Notes: generated by a model from the sequence alone, not told the origin. 64,000 bases of DNA from Sutcliffiella cohnii (GCF_002250055.1 NZ_CP018866.1:1108501-1172500); one strand, 5' to 3'; counted from the first letter of the stretch, positions 9,717 through 19,628 are shown. Made by a program: numbers and translations.

Positions 9717-11444
9717 ATGAAAGAGCGTTATTTTACGTTACGGGCTCACTTAAATCATTTTTTTAAAGAAAAGGAATACGATCTTAAACTAGAAGACATA
9801 GATCGGATCTGGTACTGCTCTCGTAAAAATACGAAACGAATTCTTCACAGGCTAGAAAATGCTAATTTAATAGCCTATCATCCAGGTAGGGGGAGAGGAA
9901 ATGTTTCGAAAATTGTTTATTACACTTCCTTTCAAAACGAAGTACAAACTTATATCGAGGATTGTGTGAATAATGGGACACTCGATAAAATTGCCGAAAT
10001 ACTCCGCCTTCCAATTCCGAAATCATGGGTTGATTCTTATTCAAAAGATATTAGAGAATTACTTGGATTGAGGCGCGACTACGGTGAATCAAGAGACATA
10101 CTACATACATTTAAGGCGAGAGATATTGAATCACTGGACCCATTGAAAATATCCTTATCGCTAGAAACACATTTAATTGAGTATTTAGGGGATACACTAG
10201 TTCGTTACGATAAAGAGAAAGATTGCTTCATTCCTCATATTGCGCATCATTTTCATGTTGATTCATTCAAAAAAATTTGGACTTTCTATTTACGAAAAGG
10301 GGTCTTCTTTCATAATCAAGACTATGTGACAAGTAGCGATGTAGCTCACACTATTGACCGAATGAAAAACAGTTCGCCATCATATTCATGGCTAGCTAGA
10401 AATATCGTAAAGGTAACCTGTCCACATCCTCAAAAGATAGAAATCCACTTAGATGAACCGAATCCGTTTTTCCTACGTTATCTTTCTGCGATTAATTTTT
10501 GTATATTGCCAGCCAATGTAGAGTTTGATGAATACGTATGGATAGGGACTGGTCCTTTTAAAATGAAAGAGAGATCAGAAAATAAGCTAATATTAGAAGC
10601 GAACGATTATTATTTCAAAGAACGTCCGTTAATAGATGAAATTCATTTTTACCGCGTTTCATCAGAAGCAGCAAAAACAATTTACCTTTCAGGTGAAGAA
10701 GACCCTACGAACGTTATACCGGCTAAACATACGATAACGAATGCCGGTGTTCAGCTTTTGTCGTTTAATTTAAAACGACAAAATATTATTAGGCAGCACG
10801 CTTTTAGAGAAGCTATTTTTCACCTGTTTGATGTACAAAAGATGGCGGATGACTTCGGAATTGAGATACATGAAGCGAGTAGTATAGATATAGAACGTTC
10901 GAGGCGACAAGAAAAGTTTCCTAACAAAATCCCTGCGCTACTAGAGCAGTCAGGTTATCAAGGCGAGAGTTTGAATTTATATTGTTTCCGTCATAACCAC
11001 GCAGTCAAAGAGGCAACATGGTTAAAAAAAGAAGCGGAAAAATACGGTGTGCAGTTAATAATATGTACTATTTCATACACACAATTTTCGCAAGCAGGAA
11101 TAGAAGAAAATATCGACCTATTAATGATGGGCTTGTCACTTTCGTTTGATAAGCATTTGGCTTTTTCCTATGCGTTAAAAAATCAAGTGTTATTATTTAA
11201 TCGGTTGTTTAATCAAGAGGTAGAACTGTATGTAGAAGAAAAATTAAGGCAATTCGAGTTAGAAGAAGAGAAAGAAAAGAGGATAGAGTTAATGGATGAA
11301 ATAGAAAAATACTTGCAAAAAGAATATGCCTTTTTCTTTTTACATCATCCTATCGTTACGAGATTTTTAGACCGAACAATTGAAAATGTGCAATCTCATT
11401 CCTTTGGTCAAATCGACTATACGAAAATATGGATTCCAAGTTAA
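9717..11444 (+). CDS. SgrR-family transcriptional regulator with solute-binding domain
   Basis: 575 aa. The N-terminal ~110 residues form a winged-helix of the SgrR_N type (IDRIWYCSRKNTKRILHRLENANLIAYHPGRGRGNVSKI). Residues ~130-575 resemble an extracellular solute-binding protein family 5 domain (LVRYDKEKDCFIPHIAHHF, WTFYLRKGVFFHNQDYVTSSDVAHTIDRM, GTGPFKM), but without a signal peptide, so it is a cytoplasmic ligand sensor. ATG has a strong AGGAGG site at 9703-9708. Divergent from an MFS transporter, which it probably regulates. In Enterobacteriaceae SgrR senses phosphosugar stress; whether this homologue does is unknown. Confidence 0.85.
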   Translation: MKERYFTLRAHLNHFFKEKEYDLKLEDIDRIWYCSRKNTKRILHRLENANLIAYHPGRGRGNVSKIVYYTSFQNEVQTYIEDCVNNGTLDKIAEILRLPIPKSWVDSYSKDIRELLGLRRDYGESRDILHTFKARDIESLDPLKISLSLETHLIEYLGDTLVRYDKEKDCFIPHIAHHFHVDSFKKIWTFYLRKGVFFHNQDYVTSSDVAHTIDRMKNSSPSYSWLARNIVKVTCPHPQKIEIHLDEPNPFFLRYLSAINFCILPANVEFDEYVWIGTGPFKMKERSENKLILEANDYYFKERPLIDEIHFYRVSSEAAKTIYLSGEEDPTNVIPAKHTITNAGVQLLSFNLKRQNIIRQHAFREAIFHLFDVQKMADDFGIEIHEASSIDIERSRRQEKFPNKIPALLEQSGYQGESLNLYCFRHNHAVKEATWLKKEAEKYGVQLIICTISYTQFSQAGIEENIDLLMMGLSLSFDKHLAFSYALKNQVLLFNRLFNQEVELYVEEKLRQFELEEEKEKRIELMDEIEKYLQKEYAFFFLHHPIVTRFLDRTIENVQSHSFGQIDYTKIWIPS

Positions 11445-11535
11445 GCACTGCAGAAGACTAATTTATAGTAGTGGTGACTCTTTTGTTGTATTCTTCAAGT
11501 AGGAAAAATTCGTGAATGAGAAAGGGGTAGCGCTT

Positions 11536-12597
11536 ATGGAAAAGTATCGGATTAACCAAAACAAAGGACTAGAGTTTGGAATATATACATTAGGTGACCA
11601 TTTACCAAATCCTATTACAGGAGAGAGAATCTCCGCAGGGGAACGTATTCAAGAAATCATTAACTATGCCAAGCTTGCGGAAGAGGCGGGGCTAGATTTT
11701 TTTAGCGTAGGAGAAAGTCATCAAGAGTATTTTGCAACGCAAGCACACACGATTGTTTTATCTGCAATTGCACAAAGCACGAGTAAAATTAAAATTGCAA
11801 GTTCTTCGACGATAGTTAGTACATCGGATCCTGTACGTATTTATGAAGATTTTGCTACGATTGATTTAATTTCAAAAGGTCGAGCGGAAATCGTTGCGGG
11901 GCGTGCCTCACGCATCGGACTCTTTGAACTGTTAGGTTACGATGTGAATCAGTATGAGGAATTATTTGAAGAAAAGTTTGACCTATTAAGACAGATTAAT
12001 GAAAATGAAGTGGTAAACTGGAATGGGGAATTCCGGGCGCCGTTAAAAAATGCAAAAATTATTCCACGACCTGTAAATGGTTCGATGCCGATTTGGCGTG
12101 CAGTTGGTGGTTCACCAGGTAGTGCGATTAAAGCTGGTTATGCAGGGGTGCCGATGTTTTTAGCACATTTAGGCGGCCATGTAATGAGCTTTAAACGTTC
12201 CATCGATGCCTATCGAGAAGCTGCTAAACAAGGTGGACATAATCCGGAAGAGCTGCCAGTAGCAACAGCTGGATTTTTCTATGCAGCGGAAACATCTCAA
12301 CAAGCGATTAAAGATACGTATCCTCATATAAATGAAGGGATGAAGCGTACGAACGGACGCGGATTTCCAGCTGAGGCATATGCCCAGGGAATTGACCCAC
12401 AAAATGTGATGAATATCGGTAGCCCGCAGCAAATTATTGAAAAAATTCTTTATCAACATGAAGTATATGGACACCAGCGATATATCGCACAAATTGATTT
12501 TGGTGGAGTGCCGTTCGAACGATTACAAAAAAATCTTGATCTCATCGGTACAGAAATTTTACCAGCAATCCGGAAGTATACATCAAAGAGTCATTAA
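11536..12597 (+). CDS. LLM-class flavin-dependent oxidoreductase
   Basis: 353 aa from ATG at 11536, with AAAGGGG at 11521-11527 spaced 8 nt (a GTG at 11512 lacks a site). This is a luciferase-like monooxygenase: FGIYTLGDHLP N-terminal strand, EEAGLDFFSVGESHQEYFATQAHTI, SSSTIVSTSDPVRIYEDFATIDLISKGRAEIVAGRAS (flavin-phosphate region), and PIWRAVGGSPGSAIKAGYAG. The family uses FMNH2 and oxygen; the substrate is not predictable. It is monocistronic with its own terminator. Confidence 0.85.
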   Translation: MEKYRINQNKGLEFGIYTLGDHLPNPITGERISAGERIQEIINYAKLAEEAGLDFFSVGESHQEYFATQAHTIVLSAIAQSTSKIKIASSSTIVSTSDPVRIYEDFATIDLISKGRAEIVAGRASRIGLFELLGYDVNQYEELFEEKFDLLRQINENEVVNWNGEFRAPLKNAKIIPRPVNGSMPIWRAVGGSPGSAIKAGYAGVPMFLAHLGGHVMSFKRSIDAYREAAKQGGHNPEELPVATAGFFYAAETSQQAIKDTYPHINEGMKRTNGRGFPAEAYAQGIDPQNVMNIGSPQQIIEKILYQHEVYGHQRYIAQIDFGGVPFERLQKNLDLIGTEILPAIRKYTSKSH

Positions 12598-12602
12598 GAA
12601 AA

Positions 12603-12637
12603 GGAGGTCAGTGCCCGTAGACGCTGACCTTCTTTTT
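12603..12637 (+). terminator. Terminator after LLM oxidoreductase
   Basis: A 9-bp stem (12603-12611 with 12624-12632, one G-U pair) followed by a T-run. Confidence 0.75.
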
Positions 12638-12641
12638 CCAT

Positions 12642-14156
12642 TTATTTTACTTTAGGCTGCTTTATTTTTCCGATTCCGAGTTCACGTGCCTCTTTGTAAA
12701 GCGCCTTTATTAAACTTACTGTCATTAACCCCATAATGATGGAGAAAGGGAGAGCAGCAACGATCATCGTGTTTTGCAATGCTTGAAGTCCACCTGAGTA
12801 TAATAACACTAATGATATTGTGGAAAGCATGATACCCCACACTAACTTGATTTTGTTACCAGGTGAATGAGAACCATTTGTTGTCATCATTCCTAATACA
12901 TACGTACCTGAATCTGCAGAAGTGATAAAAAATGTACCTACGAGGATCATCGCGATAATCGAAGCAACAAAACCTAAAGGGAATTGAGAAAAAACACCAA
13001 ATAATGCTTCTTCCGTTGCAAGAGAAGAAATATTTGCGATTCCTTCATGCTCCAACATGATTGCTGTTCCCCCGAATGTGGAAAACCAAAGAAATCCAAC
13101 TACGGAAGGAATAAATAAAACAGCAAATACAAATTCACGAATCGTACGCCCTCTAGAAACTCGTGCAATAAAAATACCGACAAACGGCGACCATGCAATC
13201 CACCATGCCCAATAGAAAATAGTCCAGCTATTAATCCATCCACGGATATCCTCATTTAATGGTGCTATTCGAAAGCTCATGGACACTAAATTTTGAACAT
13301 ATGTACCGATGGAGTGTGTGAACAAGTTAAGAATGAAAAGGGTTGGCCCTACTAGAAACATAATTAAAAATAAAACTCCAGCTAATCCCATATTCGCATT
13401 ACTAAGTATTTTTATTCCTTTCTTCAAGCCTGTATAGGCAGAAAGCATAAATAATACAGTTACGATGGCGATGATGATAAACTGAGTTCCAATGGAAACT
13501 GGGATTCCGAAAAGGTAGGACAATCCTCCATTAATTTGAACCGCACCAAACCCTAAAGTAGTTGCGACTCCAAATACAGTAGCAAGTACGGCCAAAACAT
13601 CAATTGATTTCCCAGTGACTCCATTTACTTTATCACCTAAAATCGGCTTCAATGTTGCACTAATTAATCCACGTTCCCCATGCCTAAAATTAAAATACGC
13701 TAGAACGAGTGCTACAATTCCATATATGGCCCAAGCGTGAATTCCCCAGTGGAAATAAGTGTAGCGCATCGCATCTAAAATACCTTGATCTGTTCCTTCT
13801 TGTGCCGTTGGAGAACTTAACGCATAATGACTAATCGGTTCTGCGGATCCCCAGAAAACTAGTCCAATCCCCATACCAGCACTAAATAGCATCGCAATCC
13901 ATGTAACTCTTGAAAATTCAGGTTTATCGTCTGGCTTACCAAGTTTTAACCTTCCTAACGGACTTAACATTAAATAGAGACAGACAAGCGTAAGTATGGA
14001 TACTAGAATTAAATAATACCAGCCGAAAACATCCGTTATAAAAGCTTGAATGTTAGCTGTAATGTTTTCTAAGCTATCAGGAAGTACTACTCCGACAATC
14101 ACAAGTAATGCAAGGATTGCTACAGATATATAAAAAACAATCATTTCCTTTTTCAT
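12642..14156 (-). CDS. BCCT-family osmolyte transporter (OpuD/BetL-like)
   Basis: 504 aa with 12 membrane segments. It carries the diagnostic betaine/choline/carnitine transporter motifs: MGIGLVFWGSAEP in TM3 and WTIFYWAWWIAWSPFVGIFIARVSRGRT in TM8, the tryptophan-rich substrate box. The glycine-containing TM3 (GMGIGLVFW) is typical of sodium-coupled glycine-betaine carriers such as OpuD and BetL. Start ATG with AGGGGG upstream (complement of 14160-14166). The exact substrate among betaine, carnitine, choline or ectoine is not decidable from sequence. Confidence 0.9.
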   Translation of the reverse strand: MKKEMIVFYISVAILALLVIVGVVLPDSLENITANIQAFITDVFGWYYLILVSILTLVCLYLMLSPLGRLKLGKPDDKPEFSRVTWIAMLFSAGMGIGLVFWGSAEPISHYALSSPTAQEGTDQGILDAMRYTYFHWGIHAWAIYGIVALVLAYFNFRHGERGLISATLKPILGDKVNGVTGKSIDVLAVLATVFGVATTLGFGAVQINGGLSYLFGIPVSIGTQFIIIAIVTVLFMLSAYTGLKKGIKILSNANMGLAGVLFLIMFLVGPTLFILNLFTHSIGTYVQNLVSMSFRIAPLNEDIRGWINSWTIFYWAWWIAWSPFVGIFIARVSRGRTIREFVFAVLFIPSVVGFLWFSTFGGTAIMLEHEGIANISSLATEEALFGVFSQFPLGFVASIIAMILVGTFFITSADSGTYVLGMMTTNGSHSPGNKIKLVWGIMLSTISLVLLYSGGLQALQNTMIVAALPFSIIMGLMTVSLIKALYKEARELGIGKIKQPKVK

Positions 14157-14253
14157 AGTGAGCCCCCTTTAAATGTAGTACCCGAGATTATCTCTGTTAG
14201 TTTCTCCGTTCGTTCAATCTACATACATACAGATTTTATGCGCCTTAAACTTC

Positions 14254-14280
14254 TAAACAAAACAATGATTATGTCGATAT
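14254..14280 (+). promoter_or_regulatory. SigD (flagellar/chemotaxis) promoter of the chemoreceptor gene
   Basis: TAAA at 14254-14257, 15-nt spacer, GTCGATAT at 14273-14280: 11 of 12 matches to the B. subtilis SigD consensus (TAAA-N15-GCCGATAT). It lies 50 bp upstream of the chemoreceptor start codon. Confidence 0.75.
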
Positions 14281-14330
14281 TATAATTAAATAATATTATC
14301 TTTGTTGTAAGTAGTTGGAGGGGTTCCAAA

Positions 14331-16034
14331 ATGATAAGAACAATAAAGAGTAAGCTAATATTTTCGTTTGGGATATTAATTACTTCATTAATTATACTTT
14401 GTTTACTATCAATTCTTTCTTTAACAAAGTTAAATGAAGAGATAGAAATAGTAGTGAAACAAGACTTTAGTGTCATGTCTCATGCGAAAGATATTCAAAA
14501 AAATATTGTCGATATAGAAACGGCGGAAAGAGGATATTTATTTACAGGAGATAATGATTATGTAACAGCGTATGAGCGTGCAAAAGAGGAGATAGAAGCG
14601 CACTTTATGCACTTACATGACTATGTAAGTGACAATGAAAGGCAAGTAGAAAACCTACGAATAGTGGAAGAAGCTTTTCAATTATGGTTAACAGATTATG
14701 TAGTGAAAAATATAGAAATAAGATCATCCAACAGTTTAGAATTGACGAGTAGTTTAGTGGATTTAAATAGTGGAAAAGCATCTATTGATCAATTAAGAAG
14801 TAAACTGGAGAATTTTATTGATATTGAACAACAACTAATGCAAGGGCGAATAAATAGCTTAAATCAGTTAAGCGTAATAGCAGAACTAACGTTAATCATC
14901 GCTTCTATTGTCGCAATCATCGTTGCGTTGCTTTTAGGAATAGGTATTACGAGAAATATTACGAAAAACTTAAGTTATATTAGTGGTGTTATTTTAGAAA
15001 TGTCTAACGCTGGCGGAGATTTAACAAAAAGAATAAACGTAAAATCAAAAGATGAGATCGGACAGTTAGGGGAAAATACGAACAAGCTAATAGAAGGAAT
15101 AAGTAATCTTGTTAAAGAAGTAAATAATAGTGCTACATTAGTAGCGAGAAATAGCGAAGAACTCGTAGTAGCATCAATCGAAACGACAGAAACGATTTCT
15201 CAAATTACCGAAACAAATAGTGAAATTGCGGCAGGCTCGGAAGAAACGACTAGCTACATTGAGTCGGCAGTAGGAAAGATGGAAAATCTTAATGCACTAA
15301 ATAAGAATGTAAAAGACAATGCTGAATTAGTTAAAGCAAAATCAATTGATATGAAGGAAGCATCAATGAATGGTGTGCACAATGTTAGTGTAACGACTGC
15401 TAGTATTGAAAAATTACAAAACTTATCGAATGAAAATATAAATGTAATGAACCATCTAGAAAAAAAGTCTAGTGAAATTGGAAACATTATTAATAGTATC
15501 AATTCCATTGCCGATCAAACGAACTTGCTTGCATTGAATGCTGCAATTGAGGCTGCAAGAGCTGGAGAAGCAGGAAAAGGTTTTGCAGTGGTAGCGATGG
15601 AAGTGAGAAAGCTAGCCGAACAATCGAAAGCATCAGCTGAAAATATTGGTGACATTATTACACAAATCCAAACAGAAATAACGAATGCAATTACCGCAAC
15701 GACAGAAGTAAATAAAGAAGCAAAAGTAAGTGTTGATAGCGCAAACGATACGGAGAGCTCCTTACAATTAATTGCGGATAAAATTGCAGAGACGTTGACT
15801 TTAGTTGAAAATATTACGGAAAACGTAAATGGAACGTACCTATTAAGTGAAGATGTAACAAAAGTATTTAGAGAAGTAGCCGTTATTTCAGAAGAAACGT
15901 CTAAAGGAAACCAAAATAATGCTGCCGCATCAGAAGAAGGATTAGCTGCGATGGAACAAATGAACTCAAGTGCACAAGTGCTAGCACAGCAAGCGGAAAA
16001 ATTAAAACAAACGATAGCGAATTTTAAAATATAA
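14331..16034 (+). CDS. Methyl-accepting chemotaxis protein
   Basis: 567 aa. TM1 at about 7-30; extracytoplasmic CHASE3-like four-helix domain at 35-180 ([22 protein letters not shown] is the CHASE3 signature); TM2 at about 183-205; HAMP to ~260; coiled-coil signalling domain with the hairpin tip [30 protein letters not shown]. No C-terminal CheR-docking pentapeptide is seen. ATG has GGAGGGG at 14318-14324. A SigD promoter lies upstream, which ties it to the motility regulon, so it should feed CheA/CheY elsewhere in the genome. Ligand unknown. Confidence 0.9.
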   Translation: MIRTIKSKLIFSFGILITSLIILCLLSILSLTKLNEEIEIVVKQDFSVMSHAKDIQKNIVDIETAERGYLFTGDNDYVTAYERAKEEIEAHFMHLHDYVSDNERQVENLRIVEEAFQLWLTDYVVKNIEIRSSNSLELTSSLVDLNSGKASIDQLRSKLENFIDIEQQLMQGRINSLNQLSVIAELTLIIASIVAIIVALLLGIGITRNITKNLSYISGVILEMSNAGGDLTKRINVKSKDEIGQLGENTNKLIEGISNLVKEVNNSATLVARNSEELVVASIETTETISQITETNSEIAAGSEETTSYIESAVGKMENLNALNKNVKDNAELVKAKSIDMKEASMNGVHNVSVTTASIEKLQNLSNENINVMNHLEKKSSEIGNIINSINSIADQTNLLALNAAIEAARAGEAGKGFAVVAMEVRKLAEQSKASAENIGDIITQIQTEITNAITATTEVNKEAKVSVDSANDTESSLQLIADKIAETLTLVENITENVNGTYLLSEDVTKVFREVAVISEETSKGNQNNAAASEEGLAAMEQMNSSAQVLAQQAEKLKQTIANFKI

Positions 16035-16048
16035 TAATACGAATTCGT

Positions 16049-16081
16049 AAAGGGAACAGAGTTAATCTGGTCCCTTTTATT
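16049..16081 (+). terminator. Terminator after chemoreceptor
   Basis: A stem of about 11 bp (16049-16060 with 16066-16077, one mismatch) and a loop of 5, followed by a short T-rich stretch. Confidence 0.7.
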
Positions 16082-16140
16082 CAGTGGAGGAAGGAAAATA
16101 CAATCATTTGTAGTATTTAGGAGATAGAGGAGTTGAGAAA

Positions 16141-16851
16141 ATGAGGCAAATTATCGCAATGGGTGGCGGTGGGTTTTCAATGGAGCCTGATAATTTACTA
16201 TTAGATCACTACATTTTAGCTCAAGTAAAGAAAAATTCACCGAAAATATGCTTTGTTCCAACCGCTAGTGGTGATCAAACGAATTATATTGAACGGTTTT
16301 ATAAGGCGTTTAACAACCTTCCGTGTCAGCCAACTCATGTATCTCTATTTGAGCCTAATTTTACGGATCTAGAAACCTACATTTTAGAACAAGATATTAT
16401 ATATGTTGGCGGAGGAAATACGAGAAATATGCTACTCTTGTGGAAAGATTGGGGCTTTGATAAAGTCTTAAAAAAAGCATATGAGAGTGGAGTCGTTCTT
16501 GCTGGCCTTAGTGCTGGATCGATTTGTTGGTTCGAAGAAGGCCTAACTGACCCGATAAATGCTCCGTTGTATAAACTAGATTGTTTAGGTTTCTTAAAAG
16601 GTAGCCATTGTCCTCATTATGATGGTGAGAATAAAAGAAAACCGGCTTATCACCAATTATTATTAGAAGGAAGGATAAAAGCTGGGTATGCTGTTGATGA
16701 TGGAGCGGCTCTTCATTTTGTAAACGAAACACTTACTGTGGCAGTTAGTTCAAGGCCAAATGCGCAAGCATTTTATGTAGAGAGTGATGGGAGAACCGTG
16801 ACAGAAACAGGTCTAGAAATAAAATATTTAGATGATAATAATGACATGTAG
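16141..16851 (+). CDS. Peptidase E-like serine peptidase (family S51)
   Basis: 236 aa. The nucleophile elbow GLSAGSIC places Ser at residue 124; [11 protein letters not shown] precedes it, as in dipeptidase E and cyanophycinase-like S51 enzymes; HCPHYDGE near 158-165 supplies the conserved His region. The family cleaves Asp-X dipeptides (PepE) or related substrates. It resembles B. subtilis YgaJ in length and layout. The cytoplasmic form has no signal peptide. Followed by a terminator and a convergent AraC gene. Confidence 0.83.
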   Translation: MRQIIAMGGGGFSMEPDNLLLDHYILAQVKKNSPKICFVPTASGDQTNYIERFYKAFNNLPCQPTHVSLFEPNFTDLETYILEQDIIYVGGGNTRNMLLLWKDWGFDKVLKKAYESGVVLAGLSAGSICWFEEGLTDPINAPLYKLDCLGFLKGSHCPHYDGENKRKPAYHQLLLEGRIKAGYAVDDGAALHFVNETLTVAVSSRPNAQAFYVESDGRTVTETGLEIKYLDDNNDM

Positions 16852-16862
16852 AAAACGTGAGC

Positions 16863-16897
16863 AAAAAGCCCAACTTTTTTAAAGCGGGCTTTTATTA
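16863..16897. terminator. Bidirectional terminator
   Basis: Stem of 8 bp (16864-16871 with 16886-16893), T-rich on both strands, between convergent genes. Confidence 0.7.
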
Positions 16898-16908
16898 GTT
16901 TAATAGAG

Positions 16909-17808
16909 TTAGGATGGTTGGTTAATGCTAATTTTTTGTACGGGAATGTATATGTCCATTTCTATATTTTCATCTCCGTGACATCTTTCGTCATACAATT
17001 CGAATTCAGTGCCTCCACTATGTTCATAACCAGATTGAGGGAACCATTCCGTATATATGTTATTCCAAGTTGATTGAATAGAAGCGGTAAATGTATCCCC
17101 ATTTGCCTTCGGAGTCGTAAATACTGCATATTCTTGTTCTGGAAAACTTCTATACACCATTCCTTCAAGTGGCTGAGAACCTTCGTTTACTTCCATCCCA
17201 ATAATATAAACAAATTCATTTGTATTAGGATTGAAATCTGTACAAATACCAAGCTCTACATTTTGATTAATAGGATTAGGTATGTTACAACCTAATTTAT
17301 TCTTCATAAACTGTTGCCAAAATTCCGGGATATCCTTGTTGTTCTGACCATTTTCATTTTTTGTTTTAAGCTCATATCCAATGATGTGAAAAGCAGGTTT
17401 CGTAATTAGTTTTGGTTCCATTTGTTGTCCTCCTAGTAATAGGTTATTTGAAAGGTAGGCTTTCCCTTGTAACGGACCACTTAATCTTTTGGCACTTCGA
17501 TATTGCTTCGGTGAAACACCATACGTCTTTTTGAACGCGCGGTTGAAAGACTCTTGATATTGGAAGCCAACAGCGATGGAAATACTCGTTACGCTTTCAT
17601 CGGTATAAAATAAACGCTCTGCTGCACAAGTTAGTCTTCTTTTTCTTACATAATCCATCACAGTATCTCCTACAATTGTTTGGAAAACACGATGAAAATG
17701 AAAAGGAGAAAAATAAGCAACCTCGGCTAATTGCTCTAAGCATATTGGCTCGTGCAAGTTTTCTTCGATGAAATTTAACGTTCGTTGCACGGAATTTATA
17801 TAGTCCAT
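16909..17808 (-). CDS. AraC-family regulator with GyrI-like effector domain
   Basis: 299 aa. N-terminal pair of helix-turn-helix motifs at residues 8-105 (LEQLAEVAYFSPFHFHRVFQ and VTSISIAVGFQYQESFNRAFKKTYGVSPKQYR). From ~135 a GyrI-like/AraC effector-binding domain (PAFHIIGYELKTKNE..., YIIGMEV, YAVFTTP, WFPQSGYE) ends at residue 299. This is the Rob/BmrR-type drug or small-molecule sensing layout. The neighbouring MerR regulator is transcribed in the same direction, 64 bp upstream. No target gene is evident nearby. The start ATG at 17808 is followed by DYINSVQRTLNFIEENL, the usual beginning for this family. Confidence 0.85.
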   Translation of the reverse strand: MDYINSVQRTLNFIEENLHEPICLEQLAEVAYFSPFHFHRVFQTIVGDTVMDYVRKRRLTCAAERLFYTDESVTSISIAVGFQYQESFNRAFKKTYGVSPKQYRSAKRLSGPLQGKAYLSNNLLLGGQQMEPKLITKPAFHIIGYELKTKNENGQNNKDIPEFWQQFMKNKLGCNIPNPINQNVELGICTDFNPNTNEFVYIIGMEVNEGSQPLEGMVYRSFPEQEYAVFTTPKANGDTFTASIQSTWNNIYTEWFPQSGYEHSGGTEFELYDERCHGDENIEMDIYIPVQKISINQPS

Positions 17809-17872
17809 TCTCGATTCACCTACCTTAACTCTACTTTAACACCAAACAAACATTCGCACTTAACATTTTTTG

Positions 17873-18649
17873 CTATTCATTTGATTCCATTTCTACTTGT
17901 TTTATATAATACTCCATTGCCTGATTAAGCCATTGTTGTTCTTCCTCTGTAAACGGAGAAGGTGCGATGTTTTCTAGTTCTTGAATATCCGTTTCTTCGA
18001 CATCAGCTTCTGCTAATTTTTGTATTAGTTCTTCGCCGAGGAAAGAAAAAGAAGCTTCTACATATAATTTAACCATTTCTTGCACCCTTGGGTCCTCAAT
18101 CGGATTCCCGTACAGTTGCTTTACTTCTTTCGTTAATTGAACAAAGCTTTGATCTAAAGAGAAAATATCTTCTTCAGATTTTTGGTCTAGCTTTTCCGTT
18201 ATGTGAGTTAGGTTGTGCTGTTCCATCCAATCAGTTTGCCTTTCTTCTGTATGGAAGGTTTGGATTAAACTAAATAATACGCTACTTTCTAGCTCTTCTT
18301 CTTTTTCTAACAATCGCATTACTCTTTTAATTGCCTTCATTGATTGATCGAGTTGTTCTTTTTCTTTTTGTAACCCCTGTAAGTGAGATGCTAACATTTC
18401 ATTAAAATCAATAGAGAAACTTGGTTCGTGTAAATAATGGCTAATTTGCTCTAAGCTATAACCTAAAAATTTAAGACTTACTATCTTTTGCAATGTAAAT
18501 AGATCCTCACAATTGTAAATTCGATGACCTGAAGTAGGGTGTTTCACTGGCCGTAACAGTCCGATTTCATCATAATAGTGTAACGTACGTACGGAAATAC
18601 CAGTTTTCTTTGAAAATTCACCGATGGAAAAAGAATTATTTTCTTTCAT
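17873..18649 (-). CDS. MerR-family regulator, TipA/Mta-like
   Basis: 258 aa from ATG at 18649; the ATG two codons upstream (18655) is only 2 nt from AAGGAGG, so the inner ATG, 8 nt away, is preferred. Residues 5-75 form the MerR winged helix (FSIGEFSKKTGISVRTLHYYDEIGLLRP). A coiled-coil dimerisation helix follows, then a C-terminal alpha-helical domain of the TipAS type (QMVKLYVEASFSFLGEELIQ..., FTEEEQQWLNQAMEYYIKQ), which binds drugs or peptides in TipA, SkgA and Mta. An elongated 19-bp-spacer promoter lies just upstream, so autoregulation is likely. Confidence 0.87.
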   Translation of the reverse strand: MKENNSFSIGEFSKKTGISVRTLHYYDEIGLLRPVKHPTSGHRIYNCEDLFTLQKIVSLKFLGYSLEQISHYLHEPSFSIDFNEMLASHLQGLQKEKEQLDQSMKAIKRVMRLLEKEEELESSVLFSLIQTFHTEERQTDWMEQHNLTHITEKLDQKSEEDIFSLDQSFVQLTKEVKQLYGNPIEDPRVQEMVKLYVEASFSFLGEELIQKLAEADVEETDIQELENIAPSPFTEEEQQWLNQAMEYYIKQVEMESNE

Positions 18650-18680
18650 ACACATTGCCTCCTTATTAAGTATAGGGTTT

Positions 18681-18711
18681 ATTATAAAACCTCACGTTAC
18701 TGGAGGTTCAA
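18681..18711 (-). promoter_or_regulatory. MerR-type promoter with 19-bp spacer and internal operator
   Basis: On the minus strand: TTGAAC (18711-18706), a 19-bp spacer, TATAAT (18686-18681). The spacer and its edge contain the inverted repeat AACCTC-N9-GAGGTT (18688-18708). An over-long spacer with a dyad between -35 and -10 is the hallmark of promoters untwisted by MerR-family activators. Confidence 0.75.
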
Positions 18712-18843
18712 GAGAGAAAATGAAATTATTACCATCATTTTTATTCGACAAAAAGGGTGGTAACCCTTTTTAAATTGTAATCGTGAGAACTATTTTTTAT
18801 AATTAATAAGAGTTAATAATCTTTAAATAGTGGGAGACTAAAC

Positions 18844-19620
18844 ATGAACAGAACTGTAATAAACAACTTGAATGTAGCAGGTACGATCAACTTGCGTGAT
18901 TTAGGTGGAGTACAAACTAAAGACGGTCAGAAAGTAAAAAAGGGGATGCTTTATCGCTCAGGAAATTTAAGTAGGTTAACAGAGGCTGGTGAAGCTACGT
19001 TAAAAGAATTAGGAATCAAAAAAATATGTGACCTACGAGGTCATGATGAAACTAATAAATATCCTGATCCAATGATAGAAGGAGTTGCTTGGTTTCATAC
19101 ACCATTACTAGCTGAAGATGCCGCGTTAGGTAATGCTGGAGATCATTCGAGTTTTGTACAAGCACTTCGAAATTCAAAGCCAGGAGAATTATTAATTTCA
19201 TTAAATAAAAAGATGGTGCACTATAAAAGCTCTTTCCAACAAGTTTTTAAAGTATTATTAACGGAACCAGAAAAACCATTTCTTTTTCATTGTATGGCAG
19301 GAAAAGATCGTACTGGTGCAATTGCAGCGTTAATATTAAGTATATTAGGCGTATCTCGTGAAAGTATTTTACAAGATTATTTATTTACGAATGAAGTTTC
19401 AGGAGATATAAACACTCACTTCGATGAAATTGGTTATAATGATTTGCCCGATGTCGATGAGGCTGTACTAGATGCATTATTTGAAGCGAGAGTAGAATAC
19501 ATAACAACCTTTTTGAATGAAATTGATCAACATTATGGATCGATTAAAATTTATACGAAAGAAGTACTTGAGTTATCAGATGAGGAAATAGTTAAACTGA
19601 AAGAAAATTTTTTACAATAA
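18844..19620 (+). CDS. Tyrosine-protein phosphatase, IphP/Y_phosphatase3 type
   Basis: 258 aa. The N-terminal signature NLRDLGGVQTKDGQKVKKGMLYRSGNLSRLT and the P-loop HCMAGKDRTG (nucleophile Cys150, Arg156) identify the bacterial IphP-like dual-specificity phosphatases, which can act on phosphotyrosine or phosphoinositides. No signal peptide is seen, so it is cytoplasmic. A GGGAG site precedes ATG. Monocistronic, ended by a strong terminator. The physiological substrate is unknown. Confidence 0.87.
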   Translation: MNRTVINNLNVAGTINLRDLGGVQTKDGQKVKKGMLYRSGNLSRLTEAGEATLKELGIKKICDLRGHDETNKYPDPMIEGVAWFHTPLLAEDAALGNAGDHSSFVQALRNSKPGELLISLNKKMVHYKSSFQQVFKVLLTEPEKPFLFHCMAGKDRTGAIAALILSILGVSRESILQDYLFTNEVSGDINTHFDEIGYNDLPDVDEAVLDALFEARVEYITTFLNEIDQHYGSIKIYTKEVLELSDEEIVKLKENFLQ

Positions 19621-19628
19621 TAGTAGAG

